Notes: generated by a model not told the origin, from the letters alone. Counted from the stretch's first letter, positions 23,363 through 32,091 are shown. The stretch: 40,586 nucleotides of DNA from an uncultured Acidimicrobiales bacterium (GCA_902805665.1 CADCTB010000207.1:1-40586), one strand, 5' to 3'. Program-made: numbers and translations.

Positions 23363-23368
23363 ATAGTA
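23363..23368 (-). promoter_or_regulatory. Candidate -10 element for the flavoprotein operon
   Basis: On the minus strand TACTAT is an AT-rich TAnnnT hexamer 48 bp before the flavoprotein ATG, in an otherwise GC-rich 148-bp divergent region. No good -35 hexamer is found at 16-18 bp, so the call is tentative. I saw no TGTGA-N6-TCACA type CRP site in this region. Confidence 0.3.
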
Positions 23369-23462
23369 CGCTCGCCGTCCTCCGACGACTGACAGCCCGG
23401 GACGTGCCGGGGCGTCGGGGGCGGTCCGGATAGGGGACCGCGCCTCGGTACCCTCGGCACCC

Positions 23463-26400
23463 ATGGACGCGGCTGGGATCCGACGGGAGCGCAAGGTCGT
23501 CACCGCGCTCTTCGCCGACCTCGTGGGGTCGACCGCGCTCACGGAGTCGCTCGATCCCGAGGACGCCATGGAGGTGCTCGGAGACGCCATCTCCCGGATC
23601 GTGCTGTTGGTCGAGGACCTGGGTGGCACGGTGAAGGATCTGGCGGGCGACGGAGTGCTCGCGTTGTTCGGGGCGCCCGTGGCCCACGAGGACGACGTCG
23701 ACCGTGCGCTCCACGCCGGGCTCCGGATCACCGGGCTCTTCGGCAGGCAGGAGCGATCCACCTCGTCCGGTGGTCCGGCCCTCGACGTACGCGTCGGCGT
23801 CGAGACCGGCCTGGTCGTGCTCGGGCCGGTGGGAGCGGGCTCCCGCGTGGAGTACGGCGCGACCGGTGACACCGTGAACACCGCCGCCCGGCTGCAGGCG
23901 GCGGCCGAGCCGGGGACGGTGCTGGTCGGCCCGGCGGCGCGGCGCCTGGCGGAGCGACGGTTCGCATGGGGGGGCCGGCGTGAGCTCACGCTCAAGGGAA
24001 AGGCCGAGCCGGTCCCGGCCTGGCCGGTCCTGCGGCCGGTGGTCGCCGTCCCCGGCAGTGACCACAGTGTCCCCCTCGTCGGGAGGGGCCATGAGCTGGC
24101 CCAGGTCTCCGCAGCCGTGGACGGCGCCCTGGAAGGCCAGGGAGGCCTCGTCGTGCTCCTCGGCGAAGGGGGGACGGGCAAGGGACGGCTGCTCGCGGAG
24201 GCGAGGGCGGTGGCCGAGGCCGGCACCAGGCCGCTCAGCTGGATCGCACTCCAATGCGCGTCGTACGAGCAGAGCGTCCCGTTCGCTCCTCTGCGGCGGT
24301 TGTTCGGGCGGTGGCTCGGTCTCGCCCCGGACACCGAACCGACCGTGGCCGCCGGGCTGGTGCGGGAGAGGTTCGCCACCCTGGGGACGGCCGGCTCCGA
24401 CCTCGACCTCGCCGTGGAGCTGGTGCTCGGGCTGCCCCCCACCCACGCTCTACCCCATTCGCCCGAGGGCTCCACCGAGCTGGCCCCGTTCAAGGTGGCC
24501 ACGGCTGTCGAGCAGATCCTCGCCGGCCTCGCGGCCCGTCGCCCCGTGGTGGTGGTCCTCGAAGACCTGCAGTGGGCCGATCGGGCCACCCTCGACCTGG
24601 TCGATTACCTCGTCGCCTCGGAGGAACCTCTTCCCTGTCTTCTGGTCCTCACCGGCCGGCCCTGCGAAGGCCACCCCCTGGGGCGCTGGGCCGATCTGGC
24701 CGCCAGCGGTCTGCGAGAGACGTCGACCCTGCTGGAGCTCGGCCGCTTGGACCCCGCAGGCGCAGAGGCGCTGCTCGGGGCCCATGTCGGCGTCGGCACC
24801 CTTCCTCTCGACCTCGAACGCTCTCTCCTCCAGACCGCAGAGGGGAACCCGTACTTCCTCGAGGAGCTGGTCCGGGCCCTTGTCGACACCGAAGCCCTCG
24901 TCCGGGGCCCCCAGGGGTGGGAGCACGACCCCGGCGTCGCGTTCACGGTCCCTCCCACGCTGGAGCGGGTGGTGCTGGAACGGCTCGACCGTCTTCCGGA
25001 CGAAGCGCGGGATCTGCTGGCGACGGCGGCAGTGATCGGTCGCCGGTTCGACGCAGACCTCCTCGCCGGCGTCCTGCGGCGCGACCCAGGTGACGTCACC
25101 GTGGCGCTCAAAGGGCTCACCGGGCTGGGCCTGGTCGAGCCGGCCGACGGCCAGTGGCGATTCACCCACCAGGTCATGCAGGACGCGGCGTACGGCTGCC
25201 TCCTCCACAAGGCCCGCCGTGACCTGCACCGGCAGGTGGCCGAGGTGCTCGCCCGCCGCCGGCCGCGGCAGACGGCCGCGCTTGCCCGTCACTGGTGGGA
25301 GGCGGCGGAGGCGGCGACGAGCGCTCCGCTGGCCGAGGAAGCAGCCGCAGAGGCGGAGGCGCAGCGTTCGTTCGAGGAGGCGGCCGAGCTCTACGGGCTG
25401 GCCGTCGAGGCCTTCGCCGCGACCGGCGTCGAGCGGTACGACCTCCTTCTCGCCCTGGCCGGCGCCCGCCGGCGCGCCGGACTTCTGCGTCCTGCCCTCG
25501 AGGCCTACGAGCGCGCCCACGACGGCGCCGGCCGATGCGGCGACACCGCCGCCCTGGCCGCCGCCGCCCTGGGCTACGAGGACACGCTCTTCGCCACCAG
25601 GGCCCGCCGTTCGCCCGCCGACCCCACCATCCGGCTCCTCGAGTCCGCGGTGCGGGGTTTGGGCGACGAGGTCAGCGGGCGGCGGGTGCGGGTCCTGGCC
25701 GCCCTCGGCCGCGCCCTCTCCTACTCCGGACGGTCGGGCGAGGGGTCGGCGGTGGCTGCCGACGCCGTGGCCCTCGCCCGCGGCGCGGACGACCCTGGGG
25801 CGGCGGCGTACGCCCTGTTGGCGTGGCGGACGGACCGGCTCGCGCCCGAATGTCTCGGAGCGCGGCTGCCCATGGCCGAGGAGGCACTGCAGGCCGCCGA
25901 AGCGGCCGGCGACGACGATCTGTGGATCGAGGCCGGCCGCGCGCTGTTCGTCGACCTGCTGACCGCCGGCCGCAGGGCCGACGCCGATGCGGTCCTCCAC
26001 CGGCTGACCGAGCGCATCGTGGCCCAGGGCCAGCCGTTCCACCTCTGGTACCTCGGGATGTGGGAGGTCCAGCAGGCGCTGCTCGAGGGAGACCTGGCCC
26101 GCGCCGACGCCTTGGCCGAGGACTTCCGCCGCCAGGGTCGACGGCTGCGCTACGGCCACGTCGAGAACGTGTACGTCTTCCAGAAGCTGCTGATCCTGCG
26201 CGAGCTGGACCGGGCCGACGAGCTCACGCCTCTGTTCCGGCGCCTGGCCGGCCTCGACCGGGCGGGGCCGGAGAAGTGGCCCGCGCTCTTCGCCATCCTC
26301 GACGCCGAGACCGGCCGCCTCGACGACGCCCGGCGGAGGCTGGACCAGCTGGCGGCCGAACGGTATCTGTCGCTTCCGTCCGACCAGTCAAGGGCCGGCC

Positions 26401-26711
26401 TCGGCGCCCTTCTCGCCGAAGCGATCACCGTGGTGGGCGCCACGGACGGCGCCGAGCACCTCTCCTCGCTGCTCGCGCCGTGGGCCGGTCAGCTGATCGT
26501 CGTGGGCGCGGGCGCGGCATGTATCGGCGCCGCCGACCACTACCTCGGCATCCTGGCCGCCGCCAGGGGCGACCTCGAGACCGCCAGAGATCTGCTCCTC
26601 CACGGCCGTGCACAGCACCAGGCCGTCGGCGCTCCACTCCTCGTCGCTCGCAGCGACCGTGCACTGGCCGGCTTGGCCCGGTTCGCAGAGGTGGGCGATG
26701 CTCGACCTTGA
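23463..26711 (+). CDS. Class III nucleotidyl cyclase - AAA/STAND ATPase - TPR protein (second copy)
   Basis: A 1082-residue protein with the same general plan as the 1069-aa cyclase but without a zinc ribbon. The cyclase domain (about 8-185) has metal Asp D19 (FADLVGST) and D63 (LAGDGVLALFG) plus N139/R143 (NTAARL). The AAA module has Walker A GEGGTGKG at 234-241, and a Walker B region PVVVVLEDLQWAD near 370. From about 600 on, Ala/Arg-rich TPR-like helices follow. The base-selecting positions deviate: Asp stands where Lys is usual (four residues before D63), and Gly stands where Asp or Thr is usual, so nucleotide specificity or even activity is uncertain. The ATG at 23463 has no strong Shine-Dalgarno. 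It is divergent from the flavoprotein operon and overlaps the next gene by 14 bp. Confidence 0.9.
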   Translation: MDAAGIRRERKVVTALFADLVGSTALTESLDPEDAMEVLGDAISRIVLLVEDLGGTVKDLAGDGVLALFGAPVAHEDDVDRALHAGLRITGLFGRQERSTSSGGPALDVRVGVETGLVVLGPVGAGSRVEYGATGDTVNTAARLQAAAEPGTVLVGPAARRLAERRFAWGGRRELTLKGKAEPVPAWPVLRPVVAVPGSDHSVPLVGRGHELAQVSAAVDGALEGQGGLVVLLGEGGTGKGRLLAEARAVAEAGTRPLSWIALQCASYEQSVPFAPLRRLFGRWLGLAPDTEPTVAAGLVRERFATLGTAGSDLDLAVELVLGLPPTHALPHSPEGSTELAPFKVATAVEQILAGLAARRPVVVVLEDLQWADRATLDLVDYLVASEEPLPCLLVLTGRPCEGHPLGRWADLAASGLRETSTLLELGRLDPAGAEALLGAHVGVGTLPLDLERSLLQTAEGNPYFLEELVRALVDTEALVRGPQGWEHDPGVAFTVPPTLERVVLERLDRLPDEARDLLATAAVIGRRFDADLLAGVLRRDPGDVTVALKGLTGLGLVEPADGQWRFTHQVMQDAAYGCLLHKARRDLHRQVAEVLARRRPRQTAALARHWWEAAEAATSAPLAEEAAAEAEAQRSFEEAAELYGLAVEAFAATGVERYDLLLALAGARRRAGLLRPALEAYERAHDGAGRCGDTAALAAAALGYEDTLFATRARRSPADPTIRLLESAVRGLGDEVSGRRVRVLAALGRALSYSGRSGEGSAVAADAVALARGADDPGAAAYALLAWRTDRLAPECLGARLPMAEEALQAAEAAGDDDLWIEAGRALFVDLLTAGRRADADAVLHRLTERIVAQGQPFHLWYLGMWEVQQALLEGDLARADALAEDFRRQGRRLRYGHVENVYVFQKLLILRELDRADELTPLFRRLAGLDRAGPEKWPALFAILDAETGRLDDARRRLDQLAAERYLSLPSDQSRAGLGALLAEAITVVGATDGAEHLSSLLAPWAGQLIVVGAGAACIGAADHYLGILAAARGDLETARDLLLHGRAQHQAVGAPLLVARSDRALAGLARFAEVGDARP

Positions 26712-27468
26712 CCAGGCGCGCGCCGCTATCCGCAGGGAGATGTCGGCCGCCATCGGAGAGCTCCAAGGCGTCGATGCCGACGGATGGGCGCAGCCCACGC
26801 GGTGCCGCGACTGGACCGTCGCCGACCTCGTCGCCCATCTGACCTGGGGCCAGCGACTCGAGGCACAGGGAGTGGAGGGCGTGGCGACCGGCCGGACCGT
26901 CGCCGTCGACGTGCCCCCCGTGCCGGTCGCCGCTCCCGACATGTTGCTGGTCGGCCTGCGAGCGGCCCATGAGGAGCTGTGGGGCCACCTCGCGGCCCGG
27001 ACGGCCGACGAGCTCGGGCGCCCGGCACCTATGCCCTATGGCCCCGTCCCGTTGGGGCTACTGCTGCAGATCATCGCCATGGAGGTCGGTGTGCACCACA
27101 GCGACCTCCGGACGGCGATCGGGCTGGGCGGCGAGCTGGCGCCCGACGTCGTCCGCGCCACCGCTGCCTTCCTGACCGCCTTCCTGCCCCTGCTCGCCAC
27201 CGGTGGCAACCGGCCGGCCCGGCCGGTGACCTACCGCCTCACGGGGCGCCAGGGGAACGTCGATCTGGCTGTCGGCTGGGACGGCGACGCCTGGTCGGTG
27301 GGGAGCGGGCACGCGGTCGACGGCGAGGGGACCGTCACCTTGTCGGGCGACGACAGCGACGTCTGCCTCTTCGTCCTCGGCCGCAGGGCCCTCGCCGACG
27401 CAGAGCTTCGGGTCGAGGGCGACGCCGACACTGCGGCGGCGTTCCAGGAGTTCGTGCCCGGGCCTTGA
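26698..27468 (+). CDS. Mycothiol-dependent maleylpyruvate isomerase-like / DinB-fold protein (TIGR03083-like)
   Basis: A 256-residue protein of the MDMPI/DinB group. The N-terminal four-helix part has the usual WAQPTRCRDWTVADLVAHL with a metal-ligand His, and IAMEVGVHHSDLRTAIG with the other His ligands. The C-terminal MDMPI-type domain ends with a lipid-transfer-like strand region (VTLSGDDSDVCLFVLGR). Related proteins use mycothiol as cofactor in isomerisation or thiol transfer, which fits an actinobacterium. The substrate is unknown. I chose the ATG at 26698 with GAGGTGGG upstream; it lies inside the end of the cyclase gene (14-bp overlap), so translation is coupled. Confidence 0.84.
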   Translation: MLDLDQARAAIRREMSAAIGELQGVDADGWAQPTRCRDWTVADLVAHLTWGQRLEAQGVEGVATGRTVAVDVPPVPVAAPDMLLVGLRAAHEELWGHLAARTADELGRPAPMPYGPVPLGLLLQIIAMEVGVHHSDLRTAIGLGGELAPDVVRATAAFLTAFLPLLATGGNRPARPVTYRLTGRQGNVDLAVGWDGDAWSVGSGHAVDGEGTVTLSGDDSDVCLFVLGRRALADAELRVEGDADTAAAFQEFVPGP

Positions 27469-27484
27469 AGCCCCGACGCGCCGG

Positions 27485-27919
27485 TCATCCGGACCAGCGG
27501 TAGACGTTGGTCTCCCGCTCGACGAACCCCAGGCGGCGGTAGAGGCGGTTGGCCGCCTCCCGAGACGGGCGGGAGGTCAGGTCCACGGTACGTGCCCCGG
27601 CGGCCGAAGCCCGGTTCAACGCCTCACGGCAGAGGATCTCAGCCACGCCCCGACCCCGCGAGTCCTTGTCGACGACGACGTCCTCGATCCACGCCCGGAC
27701 GCCGGTGGGGATGCGGAAGAGGACGAGGGTGAGGCTGCCGATCAGCCCCTTCTCCGCGTCACGGGCCATGAGCAGGATCGTGGCGGGGGATCGCACCATC
27801 TCGGCCAGCTCGTGGCCGCCCGGCGCGGGCGCCGACCGGGAGAGCTGCGGCGTGAGCAGCCGGAAGGCGGCCACGAGCTCCGGCGTGACCGCCGTCGCCT
27901 CCTCGATCAGGATCGGCAC
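27485..27919 (-). CDS. GNAT family N-acetyltransferase
   Basis: A 144-residue single-domain acetyltransferase. The acetyl-CoA motif A is VVDKDSRGRGVAEILCREAL (R-G-R-G-V-A loop). It is followed by the ARTVDLTSRPSREAANRLYRRLGF segment, where N-x-x-YRRLGF is the usual motif B ending, and FVERETNVYRW as last strand. The acceptor is unknown. It starts at GTG 27919, 2 bp after the citrate synthase stop, so it is co-translated with that gene; a link to acetyl-CoA metabolism or control of the synthase by acetylation is possible but not shown. It converges with the MDMPI-like gene, 16 bp apart. Confidence 0.87.
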   Translation of the reverse strand: MPILIEEATAVTPELVAAFRLLTPQLSRSAPAPGGHELAEMVRSPATILLMARDAEKGLIGSLTLVLFRIPTGVRAWIEDVVVDKDSRGRGVAEILCREALNRASAAGARTVDLTSRPSREAANRLYRRLGFVERETNVYRWSG

Positions 27920-27921
27920 CC

Positions 27922-29466
27922 CTACGCGTCGGGAACCGGCACCGGCGGCGGCGGCCCGGCGTAGTGGGCGCTCGGCCGGATCAGCCGGTTGTCGGCGGCC
28001 TGCTCGAGGATGTGGGCCGTCCAGCCGATGACCCGGCTGGAGGTGAAGGTCGGGGTGAACAGGGTGCGAGGGAGCCCGACCTTGTCCATCACCACGCCGG
28101 CGTAGAACTCCACGTTGGCGTACAGGTTGCGCCCGGGCTTGAGCTCGGCCAGGACATCGACGACGGTCCTCTCCACCTTCTTGGCGAAGTCGACCATGTC
28201 GCCGCCGAGGCGCTCGGCCACGCCCCGCAGCATGAGGGATCGGGGGTCGTCGGTCTTGTAGATGCGGTGGCCGAAGCCCATGATCCGCTCACCCTTCTCG
28301 ACTGAGTTGCGGATCCACTCCTCGGCCTTGTCCGGCGTGCCGATGGCGTCGAGCATGTCGAGCGCCCGGCTGGGGGCGCCGCCGTGCAGCGGGCCCGACA
28401 GTGCGCCGATGGCGCCGACGACCGCAGACCCGACGTCGGCTCCGGTGGAGGTGATGACCCGGGCGGTGAAGGTGGAGGAGTTGAAGCCGTGGTCGGTGGT
28501 GGAGATCAGGTACTGCTCGATGGCCCGGGCGTGTCCCGGCTCCGGCACCTCTCCGGTGAGCATGTACAGGTAGTTGGCCGCGTACGGCAGTTCAGGGTGC
28601 GGATCGATCGGGTCGAGCCCCTGGTTCAGGCGGTACAGCGCCATGATCAGCGTCGGCATGACCGCACTCGTCTGCATGGCGTTGGCCCGCCGGGCGGCGG
28701 CGTCGATGTCGAGCCACGACCTGAAGTCGAGGGCGTAGGCCAGGAGGGAATAGGCGCTGCGAAGGGCGTCGAGGGGAACGAAGTGCTCACCGGCCGTGGC
28801 GATGGCCGGCAGCAGCTCCTTCACCGTCGGTGGGATCTCCCGCAACGAGCGGATCTCGGCGGCGAAGGCTTCCCGCTCCCCGACGGAGGGGAGCTCGCCC
28901 TCGTACAGCAGGTGCCACACGTCCTCGAGCGTCCGCTTCTCGGCCAGCTCCACGGCGTTGTACTGGCGGTAGTGGTAGAAGCCCTCCTGGCCCCGGACGT
29001 CGCCCACCTCGGTCTCTGCCACCACCACGCCCTCGAGCCCCCGCTTGGCCTCGATCATCCCGGGGTGCTCGACCCGCAGCACCTGGGCCAGCTTCAGCAT
29101 GTCGCGGATGGAGACGATGCCGACCAGGTGGCCGTCGTCGACCACCGGGAAGTGGCGGTACCCGTGAGCGGTGAGGCTGTCGAACGCGGCCAGCATCTCG
29201 ATGTCCGGGGAGACGGTGTTGGCGTTCGGCGTCATCCAGTCGGCGACCTTGGCGGTGGACAGGTCCGCCCCCGCGGCGCCCGCCCGGACCAGATCCCGCT
29301 CGGTGAGGATCCCCACCGGGGCGCCGGGGTCGACCACGACGACGGAGCCCACACCCCGTTCGATCATGCGGGCCGAGGCCTTCGACAGGGGCTCCGAGCT
29401 GGACGCCGTGAGCACGTCCTTCGTCATGACTTCGGCCACTGTCCGCACCTTGGCTCCGTCAGCCAT
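27922..29466 (-). CDS. Citrate synthase with N-terminal CBS-domain pair
   Basis: A 514-residue fusion. Residues about 8-125 are two CBS motifs (VMTKDVLTASSSEPLSKASA; GVGSVVVVDPGAPVGILTER; WMTPNANTVSPDIEMLAAFD; HFPVVDDGHLVGIVSIRDML), which usually bind adenine nucleotides. Citrate synthase follows, condensing acetyl-CoA and oxaloacetate. Catalytic His residues are in GPLHGGAPS and GFGHRIYK, and GWTAHILEQ plus NRLIRP close the active site. The third catalytic residue is Glu (NVEFYAG) where E. coli and B. subtilis enzymes have Asp (NVDFY). I recall Glu in some actinobacterial CitA-type enzymes. The ATG at 29466 follows GAGGAGG. The gene overlaps the MFS gene by 8 bp and is followed 2 bp later by the GNAT gene. 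Confidence 0.91.
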   Translation of the reverse strand: MADGAKVRTVAEVMTKDVLTASSSEPLSKASARMIERGVGSVVVVDPGAPVGILTERDLVRAGAAGADLSTAKVADWMTPNANTVSPDIEMLAAFDSLTAHGYRHFPVVDDGHLVGIVSIRDMLKLAQVLRVEHPGMIEAKRGLEGVVVAETEVGDVRGQEGFYHYRQYNAVELAEKRTLEDVWHLLYEGELPSVGEREAFAAEIRSLREIPPTVKELLPAIATAGEHFVPLDALRSAYSLLAYALDFRSWLDIDAAARRANAMQTSAVMPTLIMALYRLNQGLDPIDPHPELPYAANYLYMLTGEVPEPGHARAIEQYLISTTDHGFNSSTFTARVITSTGADVGSAVVGAIGALSGPLHGGAPSRALDMLDAIGTPDKAEEWIRNSVEKGERIMGFGHRIYKTDDPRSLMLRGVAERLGGDMVDFAKKVERTVVDVLAELKPGRNLYANVEFYAGVVMDKVGLPRTLFTPTFTSSRVIGWTAHILEQAADNRLIRPSAHYAGPPPPVPVPDA

Positions 29467-30730
29467 CCGACCTCCTCGTCTGCGCCTCGGCATCGTACCG
29501 GGCCAGTTCCGGCACGAGCCGCAGGAGGACCAGCACCCCGACGATGCAGGCGAGGCCGCCGGAGACCACGGAGACGCGGGGCGACGCAATGGCGGCCACC
29601 GCCCCGGCCTCCGCGTCGCCCAGCTGCGGCCCGCCGGTCACCACCGCGATGTGCACCGACGAGAGCCGGCCGCGCAGGCCGTCGGGCACCGACATCTGCA
29701 GGATGGTGTTGCGGAAGACGGCGGAGACGACGTCGGCGGCGCCGGCCAGGGCGAGCATGGCCAGGCCCAACGGCAGCCACGGCACCAGGCCGAAGGCGGC
29801 GATGGCCCCGCCCCAGACCAGCACGGACACGATGACCGCCCGGCCCTGGCGGCGGACCCGTCCCACCCAGCCGGTGAGCAGGGCCCCGATCAGGGCGCCG
29901 GCGCCGGGTGCTGCGTACAGGAGGCCGACGGTCAGGGCGCCGCCCCCGAAGAACCCGGTTCCAAGGGCCGGGAACAGCGCCCGCGGCATGCCGAAGACCA
30001 TGGCGTTGATGTCGATCAGGAACGTGCTGACCAGGAGCCGCCGGCCCTTGAGATAGCGCAGACCCTCGCCGATCGAGGCCAGGCTGGCTCGGGTCCCTCC
30101 TCCCTCCGGAGGCTGGGGGGCGATCAGGGCGATCCCGGCCACCGCGGCGGCGAAGCTGGCCACGTCGATCCAGTAGGCGGCGGCCAGGCTGACCTGGCTG
30201 ATGATGACGCCGGCCAGGGCCGGCCCTGCCACCTGGCCGATCTGGAACTGGATCTGGCCGAGGGCCGCGGCCGACGGGTACAGCTCCCGCCCCACGAGTC
30301 GGGGGATGGTGGCGCTGCGGGCGGGCAGGTCCACGCCGGCGAGACCGGCCGAGAGGGCGGCGAGCACGTAGATGGGCCACAGGCGCGGCGACGAGGAGCC
30401 TGCGTTCAGCGCCAGCCCGGCACTGGTGGCCGCCGAGAGGATCTGGGTGACGAGCAGCAACTTCCGGCGGTCCACGGCGTCGGCGATGGCCCCACCGGCC
30501 AGGGACAGAGTGACGAGCGGTACGACCGTCACCAGGCCCACCATCCCGACCGCCAGAGACGACCGGGTGATGGTGAAGACCTGGAACGGGATGGCCACCA
30601 CGGTGAGCTGCCGGCCGAGGTAGGACACCCCCGAGCCGGCGAAGAGCAACCGGAAGTCACGCGACACCCGCAGCGGGGTGAGGTCGGCCAGCAGGCGCGG
30701 ACGGGGGCGCTCAGCCGGCACGGGTGTCAC
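29459..30730 (-). CDS. MFS transporter, EntS/enterobactin-exporter-like
   Basis: A 423-residue major facilitator with about 12 hydrophobic helices. The opening DFRLLFAGSGVSYLGRQLTVVAIPFQV and the loop-2/3 motif GAIADAVDRRKLLL are typical of MFS_3/EntS-type drug and siderophore exporters. The second half repeats a similar pattern (GALLTGWVGRVRRQGRAV). Direction is probably export; the substrate is unknown. It starts at GTG 30730, 51 bp from the divergent methyltransferase gene, and its stop overlaps the citrate synthase start by 8 bp. Co-translation of an exporter with a citrate synthase hints at citrate or a citrate-derived compound, but this is only a contextual idea. Confidence 0.86.
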   Translation of the reverse strand: MTPVPAERPRPRLLADLTPLRVSRDFRLLFAGSGVSYLGRQLTVVAIPFQVFTITRSSLAVGMVGLVTVVPLVTLSLAGGAIADAVDRRKLLLVTQILSAATSAGLALNAGSSSPRLWPIYVLAALSAGLAGVDLPARSATIPRLVGRELYPSAAALGQIQFQIGQVAGPALAGVIISQVSLAAAYWIDVASFAAAVAGIALIAPQPPEGGGTRASLASIGEGLRYLKGRRLLVSTFLIDINAMVFGMPRALFPALGTGFFGGGALTVGLLYAAPGAGALIGALLTGWVGRVRRQGRAVIVSVLVWGGAIAAFGLVPWLPLGLAMLALAGAADVVSAVFRNTILQMSVPDGLRGRLSSVHIAVVTGGPQLGDAEAGAVAAIASPRVSVVSGGLACIVGVLVLLRLVPELARYDAEAQTRRSDG

Positions 30731-30781
30731 AGCTCACGGGGCGGAATCCTTGCAGGCGGCCCGCAGGCATACTGACGGGCA

Positions 30782-31519
30782 GTGGGCGCGGCGAGCGGGT
30801 ACGAGAACAGCGCCGCCGCCTACGACGTGCTCCACGCGGCCCGGGGCAAGGACTACCGCCGGGAGGCGGCAGTGGTCGTCGACCGCATCCGCCGGCACCT
30901 GCCCGGCGCCGGTTCGATCCTCGACGTCGCCTGTGGCACCGGCCTGCACCTCGCCGCCTTCGCAGAGCTGGGGTTCGACGTCGAGGGCGTGGACCTGTCC
31001 GGGTCGATGATGGAGGAGGCGCGGAGGCGGGTGCCCGACGCCGTCCTCCATGAGGGCGACATGCGCACGTTCCGGCTGGCGCGGCGCTTCGACGCGGTCG
31101 TGTGCCTCTTCAGCGCCATCGGCTACATGCGTACCCCTGCCGACCTGGCCACCGCGCTGGCCACCATGCGCGACCACCTCGTCGACGGCGGTGTCCTCGT
31201 CGTGGAGCCGTGGTTCGAGCCGGACAACTGGCACGACGGCGCCGTCTTCGCCGAAGGCGCCGAGGCCGGCGGGCTGGCGGTGGCCCGGGTCAGCCGCTCG
31301 TGGCGGGAGGGCGAAGAGAGCCTCATCGAGATGCGCTACGCACTGGCCCGCCGCGATCGCACGTGGTCCTTCTCCGAAGTGCACCGCATGGGCCTGATGA
31401 CCACCGCCGCGCAGCTCGAGGTGTACCGCGACGTCGGCCTCGTGGTCGAGCACGAGCACCCGGGCCTGACTGGCCGAGGGCTGTTCGTTGCAGTGAAACC
31501 GCCGCCGGAAACGAGCTAA
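30782..31519 (+). CDS. DesVI/TylM1-like SAM-dependent N-methyltransferase
   Basis: A 245-residue class I methyltransferase. Motif I is ILDVACGTGLHLAAFAELGF followed by VEGVDLSG. FDAVVCLFSAIGYM, then GGVLVVEPWFEPDNWHDG and a terminal GLTGRGLFVAVK, closely follow the pattern of the dTDP-amino-sugar N,N-dimethyltransferases DesVI and TylM1. Those act on 3-amino-3,6-dideoxy sugars; no amino-sugar or polyketide genes are nearby, so the real substrate may differ. It starts at GTG 30782 without a strong Shine-Dalgarno. Its TAA stop overlaps the TAG stop of the convergent gene. Confidence 0.85.
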   Translation: MGAASGYENSAAAYDVLHAARGKDYRREAAVVVDRIRRHLPGAGSILDVACGTGLHLAAFAELGFDVEGVDLSGSMMEEARRRVPDAVLHEGDMRTFRLARRFDAVVCLFSAIGYMRTPADLATALATMRDHLVDGGVLVVEPWFEPDNWHDGAVFAEGAEAGGLAVARVSRSWREGEESLIEMRYALARRDRTWSFSEVHRMGLMTTAAQLEVYRDVGLVVEHEHPGLTGRGLFVAVKPPPETS

Positions 31520-32091
31520 CGCGGGGCTTGCCAGCCCGGGTCGCGACCGGCGACCCCGAGGATCCGGTCGAGCAGCGGCGCCTCCTCGGGTATCTCGACG
31601 AGCGGTCCGAAGAGCCCCTCGACCCCGCTGGCCCGGAAGTGCTGCACCATCCCGTACACGGCCTCCAGCTCCGACCCTTCGTACCCGGCAGGCTGGCCGG
31701 TCGCCTTGGCCAGGTCCCAGCCGTGGACAACCAGCTCGTCGAGGGCGACGACCCCCGCCACCTCGCCGGGCAGGTCAACGCCCCCTGCCGCCGTCATGCC
31801 CGTCCAGGCGTCGGCATCGCTCCAGGCCTCGGCGGCCGCCATGACGTCGTGGGGGATACGGGACCGCCAGTCGGAGGGCAGGTTGGCCGCGTCGCCCGAA
31901 GCCGCGCCCGGGAGCGGCTGCTTCTGGGCCGCGGCCCGGAAGGCCAGGGCGGCGCCATCGATGTGGTCGAGCAGGTCGCCGACGGTGTACCGCTCGCAGG
32001 GGGTGGGCCGGCCGAGGGCGTCGTCGGGCACTGCCGCCACCAGGTCGGCCAGGCGGCGGGCGGCGGGTACGAGATCCGGATGCGTGGTCAT
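31516..32091 (-). CDS. TIGR03086-like metal-binding protein (DinB/MDMPI fold)
   Basis: A 191-residue protein of the actinobacterial TIGR03086 group. It has LGRPTPCERYTVGDLLDHID with a His metal ligand, a central region, then VVALDELVVHGWDLAKATGQ, where H-x-W-D-L is the second ligand block, and a C-terminal LFGPLVEIPEEAPLLDRILG signature close to FGP-x-V-x-V-x-x-D-A-x-x-x-D-x-L-L-x-x-x-GR of the family. Function is unknown; relation to mycothiol-dependent enzymes is known for the fold. It starts at ATG 32091 and converges on the N-methyltransferase with overlapping stop codons. It is 31 bp downstream of nei. Confidence 0.86.
   Translation of the reverse strand: MTTHPDLVPAARRLADLVAAVPDDALGRPTPCERYTVGDLLDHIDGAALAFRAAAQKQPLPGAASGDAANLPSDWRSRIPHDVMAAAEAWSDADAWTGMTAAGGVDLPGEVAGVVALDELVVHGWDLAKATGQPAGYEGSELEAVYGMVQHFRASGVEGLFGPLVEIPEEAPLLDRILGVAGRDPGWQAPR

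Noticed and set aside
23315-23462. CRP/cAMP-responsive site in the divergent cyclase/flavoprotein region
   Set aside because: No TGTGA-N6-TCACA-like palindrome could be found.
23315-24589. Upstream extension of the flavoprotein frame
   Set aside because: It crosses the divergent promoter region and is antisense to the cyclase gene; the FAD-binding motif and a GGAGGG site fix the start at 23314.
11441-26711. Interpretation as a CBASS/Pycsar-type antiphage system
   Set aside because: Cyclases are of the AAA/TPR-linked class III type, not CD-NTase or stand-alone PycC, and no nuclease, TIR, phospholipase or membrane-pore effector is present.
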